Shown here: positions 1 through 10,885 of the stretch, in pieces
Numbering within the stretch: the first letter of the stretch is position 1
How the letters are laid out: every line of letters begins with the position of its first letter
Program-made: the position numbers and the translations under genes
The notes under the pieces: model-generated
Database searches by the model: none
What the model was told of the DNA's origin: nothing
Seen by the model: the letters and a program-made list of their open reading frames with translations, nothing else
Assembly: GCA_964057225.1 (NCBI GenBank)
Contig: OZ059895.1
Location: forward strand, 23,446,688-23,510,687
Reading direction: 5' to 3'
Length of the DNA: 64,000 bases
Origin: Auanema rhodensis
Taxonomy: Eukaryota; Nematoda; Chromadorea; Rhabditida; Rhabditidae

Positions 1-16
1 AGTGCATTCGATGCGG

Positions 17-67
17 ATTTTTAAGCTGCGTCGATCTGTGTTATCAGATTTGCGCTAGCTTAAAAAT
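17..67 (+). other. Long imperfect hairpin in the monomer head (shown in M1)
   Basis: ATTTTTAAGCT (17-27) is the perfect reverse complement of AGCTTAAAAAT (57-67). Inside it GCG (28-30) pairs with CGC (53-55) after a bulged T56. T31-G52 and G33-T50 are wobble pairs around a C32/T51 mismatch. ATCTG (34-38) pairs with CAGAT (45-49), leaving a 6-nt loop. That gives 19 Watson-Crick and 2 wobble pairs. GTGCAT (2-7) could also compete for ATGCAC (66-71). The wobbles favour a plus-strand transcript, because the complement has A/C mismatches there. The outer arms occur in nearly every monomer. Variants at 30-34 (GCAATG, GCATCG, GTCGTTC) weaken the middle of the stem. Formation as RNA or cruciform is inferred. 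Confidence 0.6.
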
Positions 68-170
68 GCACCGAGATATCAACTGATATATGTTCACACT
101 TATATCCTCGATTTTCACCCTGAAGAATTAATTTTTTCGTTGAATAACAATGTCCATCGTCTTTGCCTTG

Positions 171-235
171 AAAAAAGGAATCTAAAAACATCTACTTTTT
201 GCTAAATTATTTTGAAATTTTTCGAAAAAATTTTT
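171..235 (+). other. Phased A/T-tract block with 12-bp palindrome (shown in M1)
   Basis: Runs of A or T lie at 171-176, 184-188, 196-200, 210-213, 218-222, 225-230 and 231-235, spaced about 9-13 bp, which could bend the DNA. TTTTTCGAAAAA (218-229) is a perfect palindrome centred on a CpG. With a one-base shift, AAATTTTT (215-222) pairs with AAAAATTT (226-233) around a CGA loop. Most of this block, up to offset 230, is lost in the two truncated monomers. A few copies carry TTTTTTGAAA, which removes the CpG and the symmetry. Curvature was judged by eye, not computed. Confidence 0.5.
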
Positions 236-256
236 GTCAAAATGTTTTTGGAAGCA

Positions 257-289
257 ATGTTGAGTGTACATGGAAACTCAACATACACT
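257..289 (+). other. Invariant dyad with competing stems (shown in M1)
   Basis: ATGTTGAGT (257-265) is perfectly complementary to ACTCAACAT (276-284), giving a 9-bp stem with a 10-nt loop. A second overlapping stem pairs AGTGTA (263-268) with TACACT (284-289), so the two are mutually exclusive. Across the array the arms are unchanged as far as I could read. The recurrent change here is G272 to A in the loop, always with G250 to A just upstream. The two truncated monomers also keep the dyad. A protein-binding site or structural role is inference from this conservation. Confidence 0.55.
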
Positions 290-1404
290 AATGCATCATT
301 TTTCAAACGATCATAACTAATTTTTGTATTAAGCGTTTCTCAATGTAGTATAGTGCATTCGATGCGGATTTTTAAGCTGCGTCGATCTGTGTTATCAGAT
401 TTGCGCTAGCTTAAAAATGCACCGAGATATCAACTGATATAAGTTCACACTTATATCCTCGATTTTCACCCTGAAGAATTAATTTTTTCGTTGAATAACA
501 ATGTCCATCGTCTTTGCCTTGAAAAAAGAAATCTAAAAACATCTACTTTTTGCTAAATTATTTTGAAATTTTTCGAAAAAATTTTTGTCAAAATGTTTTT
601 GGAAGCAATGTTGAGTGTACATGGAAACTCAACATACACTAATGCATCATTTTTCAAACGATCATAACTAATTTTTGTATTAAGCGTTTCTCAATGTAGT
701 ATAATGCATTCGATGCGGATTTTTAAGCTGCAATGATCTGTGTTATCAGATTTGCGCTAGCTTAAAAATGCACCGAGATATCAACTGATATATGTTCACA
801 CTTATCTCCTCGATTTTCACCCTGAAGAATTAATTTTTTCGTTGAATAACAATGTCCATCGTCTTTGCCTTGAAAAAAAGAATCTAAAAACATCTACTTT
901 TTGCTAAATTATTTTGAAATTTTTCGAAAAAATTTTTGTCAAAATGTTTTTGGAAGCAATGTTGAGTGTACATGGAAACTCAACATACACTAATGCATCA
1001 TTTTTCAAACGATCATAACTAATTTTTGTATTAAGCGTTTCTCAATGTAGTATAGTGCATTCGATGCGGATTTTTAAGCTGCGTCGATCTGTGTTATCAG
1101 ATTTGCGCTAGCTTAAAAATGCACCGAGATATCAACTGATATATGTTCACACTTATATCCTCGATTTTCACCCTGAAGAATTAATTTTTTCGTTGAATAA
1201 CAATGTCCATCGTCTTTGCCTTGAAAAAAGGAATCTAAAAACATCTACTTTTTGCTAAATTATTTTGAAATTTTTCGAAAAAATTTTTGTCAAAATGTTT
1301 TTGGAAGCAATGTTGAGTGTACATGGAAACTCAACATACACTAATGCATCATTTTTCAAACGATCATAACTAATTTTTGTATTAAGCGTTTCTCAATGTA
1401 GTAT

Positions 1405-3514
1405 AGTGCATTCGATGCGGATTTTTAAGCTGCGTCGATCTGTGTTATCAGATTTGCGCTAGCTTAAAAATGCACCGAGATATCAACTGATATATGTTCA
1501 CACTTATATCCTCGATTTTCACCCTGAAGAATTGATTTTTTCGTTGAATAACAATGTTCATCGTCTTTGCCTTGAAAAAAGGAATCTAAAAACATCTACT
1601 TTTTGCTAAATTATTTTGAAATTTTTCGAAAAAATTTTTGTCAAAATGTTTTTGGAAGCAATGTTGAGTGTACATGGAAACTCAACATACACTAATGCAT
1701 CATTTTTCAAACGATCATAACTAATTTTTGTATTAGCGCGTTTCTCAATGTAGTATTGTGCATTCGATGCGGATTTTTAAGCTGCGTCGATCTGTGTTAT
1801 CAGATTTGCGCTAGCTTAAAAATGCACCGAGATATCAACTGATATATGTTCACACTTATATCCTCGATTTTCACCCTGAAGAATTAATTTTTTCGTTGAA
1901 TAACAATGTCCATCGTCTTTGCCTTGAAAAAAGGAATCTAAAAACATCTACTTTTTGCTAAATTATTTTGAAATTTTTCGAAAAAATTTTTGTCAAAATG
2001 TTTTTGGAAGCAATGTTGAGTGTACATGGAAACTCAACATACACTAATGCATCATTTTTCAAACGATCATAACTAATTTTTGTATTAGCGCGTTTCTCAA
2101 TGTAGTATTGTGCATTCGATGCGGATTTTTAAGCTGCGTCGATCTGTGTTATCAGATTTGCGCTAGCTTAAAAATGCACCGAGATATCAACAGATATATG
2201 TTCACACTTATATCCTCGATTTTCACCCTGAAGAATTAATTTTTTCGTTGAATAACAATGTCCATCGTCTTTGCCTTGAAAAAAGGAATCTAAAAACATC
2301 TACTTTTTGCTAAATTATTTTGAAATTTTTCGAAAAAATTTTTGTCAAAATGTTTTTGGAAGCAATGTTGAGTGTACATGGAAACTCAACATACACTAAT
2401 GCATCATTTTTCAAACGATCATAACTAATTTTTGTATTAAGCGTTTCTCAATGTAGTATAGTGCATTCGATGCGGATTTTTGAGCTGCGTCGATCTGTGT
2501 TATCAGATTTGCGCTAGCTTAAAAATGCACCGAGATATCAACTGATATATGTTCACACTTATATCCTCGATTTTCACCCTGAAGAATTGATTTTTTCGTT
2601 GAATAACAATGTTCATCGTCTTTGCCTTGAAAAAAGGAATCCAAAAACATCTACTTTTTGCTAAATTATTTTGAAATTTTTCGAAAAAATTTTTGTCAAA
2701 ATGTTTTTGGAAGCAATGTTGAGTGTACATGGAAACTCAACATACACTAATGCATCATTTTTCAAACGATCATAACTAATTTTTGTATTAGCGCGTTTCT
2801 CAATGTAGTATTGTGCATTCGATGCGGATTTTTAAGCTGCGTCGATCTGTGTTATCAGATTTGCGCTAGCTTAAAAATGCACCGAGATATCAACTGATAT
2901 ATGTTCACACTTATATCCTCGATTTTCACCCTGAAGAATTAATTTTTTCGTTGAATAACAATATCCATCGTCTTTGCCTTGAAAAAAGGAATCTAAAAAC
3001 ATCTACTTTTTGCTAAATTATTTTGAAATTTTTCGAAAAAATTTTTGTCAAAATGTTTTTGGAAGCAATGTTGAGTGTACATGGAAACTCAACATACACT
3101 AATGCATCATTTTTCAAACGATCATAACTAATTTTTGTATTAGCGCGTTTCTCAATGTAGTATTGTGCATTCGATGCGGATTTTTAAGCTGCGTCGATCT
3201 GTGTTATCAGATTTGCGCTAGCTTAAAAATGCACCGAGATATCAACAGATATATGTTCACACTTATATCCTCGATTTTCACCCTGAAGAATTAATTTTTT
3301 CGTTGAATAACAATGTCCATCGTCTTTGCCTTGAAAAAAGGAATCTAAAAACATCTACTTTTTGCTAAATTATTTTGAAATTTTTCGAAAAAATTTTTGT
3401 CAAAATGTTTTTGGAAGCAATGTTGAGTGTACATGGAAACTCAACATACACTAATGCATCATTTTTCAAACGATCATAACTAATTTTTGTATTAAGCGTT
3501 TCTCAATGTAGTAT
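1405..3514 (+). repeat. Tandem duplication of a three-monomer unit (2 x 1055 bp)
   Basis: M5-M7 (1405-2459) and M8-M10 (2460-3514) repeat in order. The first monomer has GAATTGATT, GTTCATC and an ATTAGCGCG tail. The second has an ATTAGCGCG tail. The third has AACAGATATATG and returns to the ATTAAGCG tail. The GCGCG tail adds one base, so four of the six monomers are 352 bp. I saw three differences between halves: AAGCTGC to GAGCTGC in M8, a T-to-C at 2642, and AATGTCC to AATATCC in M9. This is a short higher-order repeat made recently by unequal exchange or slippage. Confidence 0.88.
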
Positions 3515-4918
3515 AGTGCATTCGATGCGGATTTTTAAGCTGCGTCGATCTGTGTTATCAGATTTGCGCTAGCTTAAAAATGCACCGAGATATCAACTGA
3601 TATATGTTCACACTTATATCCTCGATTTTCACCCTGAAGAATTAATTTTTTCGTTGAATAACAATGTCCATCGTCTTTGCCTTGAAAAAAGGAATCTAAA
3701 AACATCTACTTTTTGCTAAATTATTTTGAAATTTTTCGAAAAAATTTTTGTCAAAATGTTTTTGGAAGCAATGTTGAGTGTACATGGAAACTCAACATAC
3801 ACTAATGCATCATTTTTCAAACGATCATAACTAATTTTTGTATTAAGCGTTTCTCAATGTAGTATAGTGCATTCGATGCGGATTTTTAAGCTGCGTCGAT
3901 CTGTGTTATCAGATTTGCGCTAGCTTGAAAATGCACCGAGATATCAACTGATATATGTTCACACTTATATCCTCGATTTTCACCCTGAAGAATTAATTTT
4001 TTCGTTGAATAACAATGTCCATCGTCTTTGCCTTGAAAAAAGGAATCTAAAAACATCTACTTTTTGCTAAATTATTTTGAAATTTTTCGAAAAAATTTTT
4101 GTCAAAATGTTTTTGGAAGCAATGTTGAGTGTACATGGAAACTCAACATACACTAATGCATCATTTTTCAAACGATCATAACTAATTTTTGTATTAAGCG
4201 TTTCTCAATGTAGTATAGTGCATTCGATGCGGATTTTTAAGCTGCGTCGATCTGTTTTATCAGATTTGCGCTAGCTTAAAAATGCACCGAGATATCAACT
4301 GATATAAGTTCACACTTATATCCTCGATTTTCACCCTGAAGAATTAATTTTTTCGTTGAATAACAATGTCCATCGTCTTTGCCTTGAAAAAAGGAATCTA
4401 AAAACATCTACTTTTTGCTAAATTATTTTGAAATTTTTCGAAAAAATTTTTGTCAAAATGTTTTTGGAAGCAATGTTGAGTGTACATGGAAACTCAACAT
4501 ACACTAATGCATCATTTTTCAAACGATCATAACTAATTTTTGTATTAAGCGTTTCTCAATGTAGTATAGTGCATTCGATGCGGATTTTTAAGCTGCGTCG
4601 ATCTGTGTTATCAGATTTGCGCTAGCTTAAAAATGCACCGAGATATCAACTGATATATGTTCACACTTATATCCTTGATTTTCACCCTGAAGAATTAATT
4701 TTTTCGTTGAATAACAATGTCCATCGTCTTTGCCTTGAAAAAAGGAATCTAAAAACATCTACTTTTTGCTAAATTATTTTGAAATTTTTCGAAAAAATTT
4801 TTGTCAAAATGTTTTTGGAAGCAATGTTGAGTGTACATGGAAACTCAACATACACTAATGCATCATTTTTCAAACGATCATAACTAATTTTTGTATTAAG
4901 CGTTTCTCAATGTAGTAT

Positions 4919-6322
4919 AGTGCATTCGATGCGGATTTTTAAGCTGCGTCGATCTGTGTTATCAGATTTGCGCTAGCTTAAAAATGCACCGAGATATCAA
5001 CTGATATAAGTTCACACTTATATCCTCGATTTTCACCCTGAAGAATTAATTTTTTCGTTGAATAACATCGTCCATCGTCTTTGCCTTAAAAAAAGGAATC
5101 TAAAAACATCTACTTTTTGCTAAATTATCTTGAAATTTTTTGAAAAAATTTTTGTCAAAATGTTTTTGGAAGCAATGTTGAGTGTACATGGAAACTCAAC
5201 ATACACTAATGCATCATTTTTCAAACGATCATAACTAATTTTTGTATTGAGCGTTTCTCAATGTAGTATTGTGCATTCGATGCGGATTTTTAAGCTGCGT
5301 CGATCTGTGTTATCAGATTTGCGCTAGCTTAAAAATGCACCGAGATATCAACAGATATATGTTCACACTTATATCCTCGATTTTCACCCTGAAGAATTAA
5401 TTTTTTCGTTGAATAACAATGTCCATCGTCTTTGCCTTGAAAAAAGGAATCTAAAAACATCTACTTTTTGCTAAATTATTTTGAAATTTTTCGAAAAAAT
5501 TTTTGTCAAAATGTTTTTGGAAGCAATGTTGAGTGTACATGGAAACTCAACATACACTAATGCATCATTTTTCAAACGATCATAACTAATTTTTGTATTA
5601 AGCGTTTCTCAATGTAGTATAGTGCATTCGATGCGGATTTTTAAGCTGCGTCGATCTGTGTTATCAGATTTGCGCTAGCTTAAAAATGCACCGAGATATC
5701 AACTGATATATGTTCACACTTATATCCTCGATTTTCACCCTGAAGAATTAATTTTTTCGTTGAATAACAATGTCCATCGTCTTTGCCTTGAAAAAAGGAA
5801 TCTAAAAACATCTACTTTTTGCTAAATTTTTTTGAAATTTTTCGAAAAAATTTTTGTCAAAATGTTTTTGGAAGCAATGTTGAGTGTACATGGAAACTCA
5901 ACATACACTAATGCATCATTTTTCAAACGATCATAACTAATTTTTGTATTAAGCGTTTCTCAATGTAGTATAGTGCATTCGATGCGGATTTTTAAGCTGC
6001 GTCGATCTGTGTTATCAGATTTGCGCTAGCTTAAAAATGCACCGAGATATCAACTGATATAAGTTCACACTTATATCCTCGATTTTCACCCTGAAGAATT
6101 AATTTTTTCGTTGAATAACATCGTCCATCGTCTTTGCCTTAAAAAAAGGAATCTAAAAACATCTACTTTTTGCTAAATTATCTTGAAATTTTTTGAAAAA
6201 ATTTTTGTCAAAATGTTTTTGGAAGCAATGTTGAGTGTACATGGAAACTCAACATACACTAATGCATCATTTTTCAAACGATCATAACTAATTTTTGTAT
6301 TGAGCGTTTCTCAATGTAGTAT
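4919..6322 (+). repeat. Three-monomer periodicity marked by ATCGTCC/TTTTTTGAAA copies
   Basis: M15 (4919-5269) and M18 (5972-6322) share five unusual changes: ATCGTCC, CTTAAAAAAAGG, ATCTTGAAA, TTTTTTGAAA and an ATTGAGCG tail. They lie 1053 bp, exactly three monomers, apart with M16 (AACAGATATATG) and M17 between. They differ in the last tail base (TATTG versus TATAG). M22-M24 (7376-8428) is a related, more diverged run. Confidence 0.8.
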
Positions 6323-7024
6323 AGTGCATTCGATGCGGATTTTTAAGCTGCGTCGATCTGTGTTATCAGATTTGCGCTAGCTTAAAAATGCACCGAGATA
6401 TCAACTGATATAAGTTCACACTTAGATCCTCGATTTTCACCCTGAAGAATTAATTTTTTCGTTGAATAACAATGTCCATCGTCTTTGCCTTGAAAAAACA
6501 AATCTAAAAACATCTACTTTTTGCTAAATTATTTTGAAATTTTTCGAAAAAATTTTTGTCAAAATGTTTTTGGAAGCAATGTTGAGTGTACATGGAAACT
6601 CAACATACACTAATGCATCATTTTTCAAACGATCATAACTAATTTTTGTATTAAGCGTTTCTCAATGTAGTATAGTGCATTCGATGCGGATTTTTAAGCT
6701 GCGTCGATCTGTGTTATCAGATTTGCGCTAGCTTAAAAATGCACCGAGATATCAACTGATATAAGTTCACACTTAGATCCTCGATTTTCACCCTGAAGAA
6801 TTAATTTTTTCGTTGAATAACAATGTCCATCGTCTTTGCCTTGAAAAAACAAATCTAAAAACATCTACTTTTTGCTAAATTATTTTGAAATTTTTCGAAA
6901 AAATTTTTGTCAAAATGTTTTTGGAAGCAATGTTGAGTGTACATGGAAACTCAACATACACTAATGCATCATTTTTCAAACGATCATAACTAATTTTTGT
7001 ATTAAGCGTTTCTCAATGTAGTAT
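6323..7024 (+). repeat. Two adjacent monomers identical as read (M19, M20)
   Basis: M19 (6323-6673) and M20 (6674-7024) are TATAAG/TAGATCC/CAAATC monomers that match base for base as far as I could read. They sit among TATATG/GGAATC copies. A single-monomer duplication after arrival of one copy of this type is the simplest reading. Confidence 0.8.
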
Positions 7025-9130
7025 AGTGCATTCGATGCGGATTTTTAAGCTGCGTCGATCTGTGTTATCAGATTTGCGCTAGCTTAAAAATGCACCGAGA
7101 TATCAACTGATATATGTTCACACTTATATCCTCGATTTTCACCCTGAAGAATTAATTTTTTCGTTGAATAACAATGTCCATCGTCTTTGCCTTGAAAAAA
7201 GGAATCTAAAAACATCTACTTTTTGCTAAATTATTTTGAAATTTTTCGAAAAAATTTTTGTCAAAATGTTTTTGGAAGCAATGTTGAGTGTACATGGAAA
7301 CTCAACATACACTAATGCATCATTTTTCAAACGATCATAACTAATTTTTGTATTAAGCGTTTCTCAATGTAGTATAGTGCATTCGATGCGGATTTTTAAG
7401 CTGCGTCGTTCTGTGTTATCAGATTTGCGCTAGCTTAAAAATGCACCGAGATATCAACTGATATAAGTTCACACTTATATCCTCGATTTTCACCCTGAAG
7501 AATTAATTTTTTCGTTGAATAACAATGTCCATCGTCTTTGCCTTGAAAAAAGAAATCTAAAAACATCTACTTTTTGCTAAATTATTTTGAAATTTTTCGA
7601 AAAATTTTTTGTCAAAATGTTTTTGGAAGCAATGTTGAGTGTACATGGAAACTCAACATACACTAATGCATCATTTTTCAAACGATCATAACTAATTTTT
7701 GTATTGAGCGTTTCTCAATGTAGTATTGTGCATTCGATGCGGATTTTTAAGCTGCGTCGATCTGTGTTATCAGATTTGCGCTAGCTTAAAAATGCACCGA
7801 GATATCAACAGATATATGTTCACACTTATATCCTCGATTTTCACCCTGAAGAATTAATTTTTTCGTTGAATAACAATGTCCATCGTCTTTGCCTTGAAAA
7901 AAGGAATCTAAAAACATCTACTTTTTGCTAAATTATTTTGAAATTTTTCGAAAAAATTTTTGTCAAAATGTTTTTGGAAGCAATGTTGAGTGTACATGGA
8001 AACTCAACATACACTAATGCATCATTTTTCAAACGATCATAACTAATTTTTGTATTAAGCGTTTCTCAATGTAGTATAGTGCATTCGATGCGGATTTTTA
8101 AGCTGCGTCGATCTGTGTTATCAGATTTGCGCTAGCTTAAAAATGCACCGAGATATCAACTGATATATGTTCACACTTATATCCTCGATTTTCACCCTGA
8201 AGAATTAATTTTTTCGTTGAATAACATCGTCCATCGTCTTTGCCTTGAAAAAAGGAATCTAAAAACATCTACTTTTTGCTAAATTATTTTGAAATTTTTC
8301 GAAAAAATTTTTGTCAAAATGTTTTTGGAAGCAATGTTGAGTGTACATGGAAACTCAACATACACTAATGCATCATTTTTCAAACGATCATAACTAATTT
8401 TTGTATTGAGCGTTTCTCAATGTAGTATAGTGCATTCGATGCGGATTTTTAAGCTGCGTCGATCTGTGTTATCAGATTTGCGCTAGCTTAAAAATGCACC
8501 GAGATATCAACTGATATAAGTTCACACTTAGATCCTCGATTTTCACCCTGAAGAATTAATTTTTTCGTTGAATAACAATGTCCATCGTCTTTGCCTTGAA
8601 AAAACAAATCTAAAAACATCTACTTTTTGCTAAATTATTTTGAAATTTTTCGAAAAAATTTTTGTCAAAATGTTTTTGGAAGCAATGTTGAGTGTACATG
8701 GAAACTCAACATACACTAATGCATCATTTTTCAAACGATCATAACTAATTTTTGTATTAAGCGTTTCTCAATGTAGTATAGTGCATTCGATGCGGATTTT
8801 TAAGCTGCGTCGATCTGTTTTATCAGATTTGCGCTAGCTTAAAAATGCACCGAGATATCAACTGATATAAGTTCACACTTATATCCTCGATTTTCACCCT
8901 GAAGAATTAATTTTTTCGTTGAATAACAATGTCCATCGTCTTTGCCTTGAAAAAAGGAATCTAAAAACATCTACTTTTTGCTAAATTATTTTGAAAGTTT
9001 TCGAAAAAATTTTTGTCAAAATGTTTTTGGAAGCAATGTTGAGTGTACATGGAAACTCAACATACACTAATGCATCATTTTTCAAACGATCATAACTAAT
9101 TTTTGTATTAAGCGTTTCTCAATGTAGTAT

Positions 9131-9481
9131 AGTGCATTCGATGCGGATTTTTAAGCTGCGTCGATCTGTGTTATCAGATTTGCGCTAGCTTAAAAATGCA
9201 CCGAGATATCAACTGATATATGTTCACACTTAGATCCTCGATTTTCACCCTGAAGAATTAATTTTTTTGTTGAATAACAATGTCCATCGTCTTTGCCTTG
9301 AAAAAACAAATCTAAAAACATCTACTTTTTGCTAAATTATTTTGAAATTTTTCGAAAAAATTTTTGTCAATTTTTTTTTGGAAGCAATGTTGAGTGTACA
9401 TGGAAACTCAACATACACTAATGCATCATTTTTCAAACGATCATAACTAATTTTTGTATTAAGCGTTTCTCAATGTAGTAT
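9131..9481 (+). repeat. Monomer M27 with AATG-to-TTTT block change
   Basis: At 9371-9374 the usual AATG is replaced by TTTT, giving a run of nine T (9371-9379). The monomer is otherwise TATATG/TAGATCC/TTTTTTTG/CAAATC. M50 (17206-17556) carries the same set and the same change at 17446-17454, 23 monomers away. Confidence 0.85.
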
Positions 9482-10885
9482 AGTGCATTCGATGCGGATT
9501 TTTAAGCTGCGTCGATCTGTGTTATCAGATTTGCGCTAGCTTAAAAATGCACCGAGATATCAACTGATATAAGTTCACACTTAGATCCTCGATTTTCACC
9601 CTGAAGAATTAATTTTTTCGTTGAATAACAATGTCCATCGTCTTTGCCTTGAAAAAACAAATCTAAAAACATCTACTTTTTGCTAAATTATTTTGAAATT
9701 TTTCGAAAAAATTTTTGTCAAAATGTTTTTGGAAGCAATGTTGAGTGTACATGGAAACTCAACATACACTAATGCATCATTTTTCAAACGATCATAACTA
9801 ATTTTTGTATTAAGCGTTTCTCAATGTAGTATAGTGCATTCGATGCGGATTTTTAAGCTGCGTCGATCTGTTTTATCAGATTTGCGCTAGCTTAAAAATG
9901 CACCGAGATATCAACTGATATAAGTTCACACTTATATCCTCGATTTTCACCCTGAAGAATTAATTTTTTCGTTGAATAACAATGTCCATCGTCTTTGCCT
10001 TGAAAAAAGGAATCTAAAAACATCTACTTTTTGCTAAATTATTTTGAAATTTTTCGAAAAAATTTTTGTCAAAATGTTTTTGGAAGCAATGTTGAGTGTA
10101 CATGGAAACTCAACATACACTAATGCATCATTTTTCAAACGATCATAACTAATTTTTGTATTAAGCGTTTCTCAATGTAGTATAGTGCATTCGATGCGGA
10201 TTTTTAAGCTGCGTCGATCTGTGTTATCAGATTTGCGCTAGCTTAAAAATGCACCGAGATATCAACTGATATATGTTCACACTTATATCCTCGATTTTCA
10301 CCCTGAAGAATTAATTTTTTCGTTGAATAACAATGTCCATCGTCTTTGCCTTGAAAAAAGGAATCTAAAAACATCTACTTTTTGCTAAATTATTTTGAAA
10401 TTTTTCGAAAAAATTTTTGTCAAAATGTTTTTGGAAGCAATGTTGAGTGTACATGGAAACTCAACATACACTAATGCATCATTTTTCAAACGATCATAAC
10501 TAATTTTTGTATTAAGCGTTTCTCAATGTAGTATAGTGCATTCGATGCGGATTTTTAAGCTGCGTCGATCTGTGTTATCAGATTTGCGCTAGCTTAAAAA
10601 TGCACCGAGATATCAACTGATATATGTTCACACTTATATCCTCGATTTTCACCCTGAAGAATTAATTTTTTCGTTGAATAACAATGTCCATCGTCTTTGC
10701 CTTGAAAAAAGGAATCTAAAAACATCTACTTTTTGCTAAATTATTTTGAAATTTTTCGTAAAAATTTTTGTCAAAATGTTTTTGGAAGCAATGTTGAGTG
10801 TACATGGAAACTCAACATACACTAATGCATCATTTTTCAAACAATCATAACTAATTTTTGTATTAAGCGTTTCTCAATGTAGTAT

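Larger units (their letters stand above)
1..351 (+). repeat. Reference monomer M1 of the satellite
   Basis: This copy is close to the consensus of the left part of the window and is the coordinate reference for offsets. In order it holds: a GC-richer head with six of the twelve CpGs (offsets 1-72), a hairpin at 17-67, a variable central part (89-185), an A/T-tract block with a palindrome (171-235), a nearly invariant dyad segment (252-309), and a tail with the AAGCGTTTCTCAATG markers (331-345). It has CpG at 9, 14, 29, 32, 53, 71, 109, 138, 158, 223, 309 and 334. Expected CpG from its C and G counts is about 8.6, so CpG is not depleted. Conserved sites include GCTAGC (54-59), TTCGAA (221-226) and ATGCAT (291-296). 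Where the biological unit begins is arbitrary. Confidence 0.95.
1..10885 (+). repeat. Array domain 1 (M1-M31): TATATG/GGAATC type
   Basis: Most monomers have TATATG at offset 89, TATATCC at 101 and GGAATC at 177. Subtypes seen are GCGCG tails with TATTG (M5, M6, M8, M9), AACAGATATATG (M7, M10, M16, M23), and ATCGTCC with ATTGAGCG (M15, M18, M24). Scattered TAGATCC/CAAATC monomers (M19, M20, M25, M27, M28) foreshadow the right-hand domains. M13, M26 and M29 have GTTTTATC at 39. M3 (703-1053) is an early AATG/TATCTCC monomer. No gene is present. Confidence 0.75.

Noticed and set aside
171-235. A rho-independent terminator or promoter made by the hairpins and T runs.
   Set aside because: The AT-only palindrome lacks a GC-rich stem, and the sequence is a eukaryotic-type satellite with no gene to terminate. 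T runs are part of every repeat unit.
1-351. A SINE, MITE or other transposon origin for the monomer.
   Set aside because: The unit has no A/B box pair, no poly-A end, no terminal inverted repeats at unit edges and no target-site duplications. The 11-bp inverted repeat at 17-67 is internal and forms a hairpin, not element ends.
2503-2730. A 75-codon open frame on the minus strand, the only sizeable ORF in the window.
   Set aside because: It lies wholly inside satellite monomer M8. It is open only because two stop codons seen in other monomers are lost there: TAA becomes CAA through the G at 2589 and TAG becomes TGG through the C at 2642. The start and the frame exist in every copy but stop early. 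There is no promoter, no ribosome-binding context and no protein family likeness, so it is a chance ORF.
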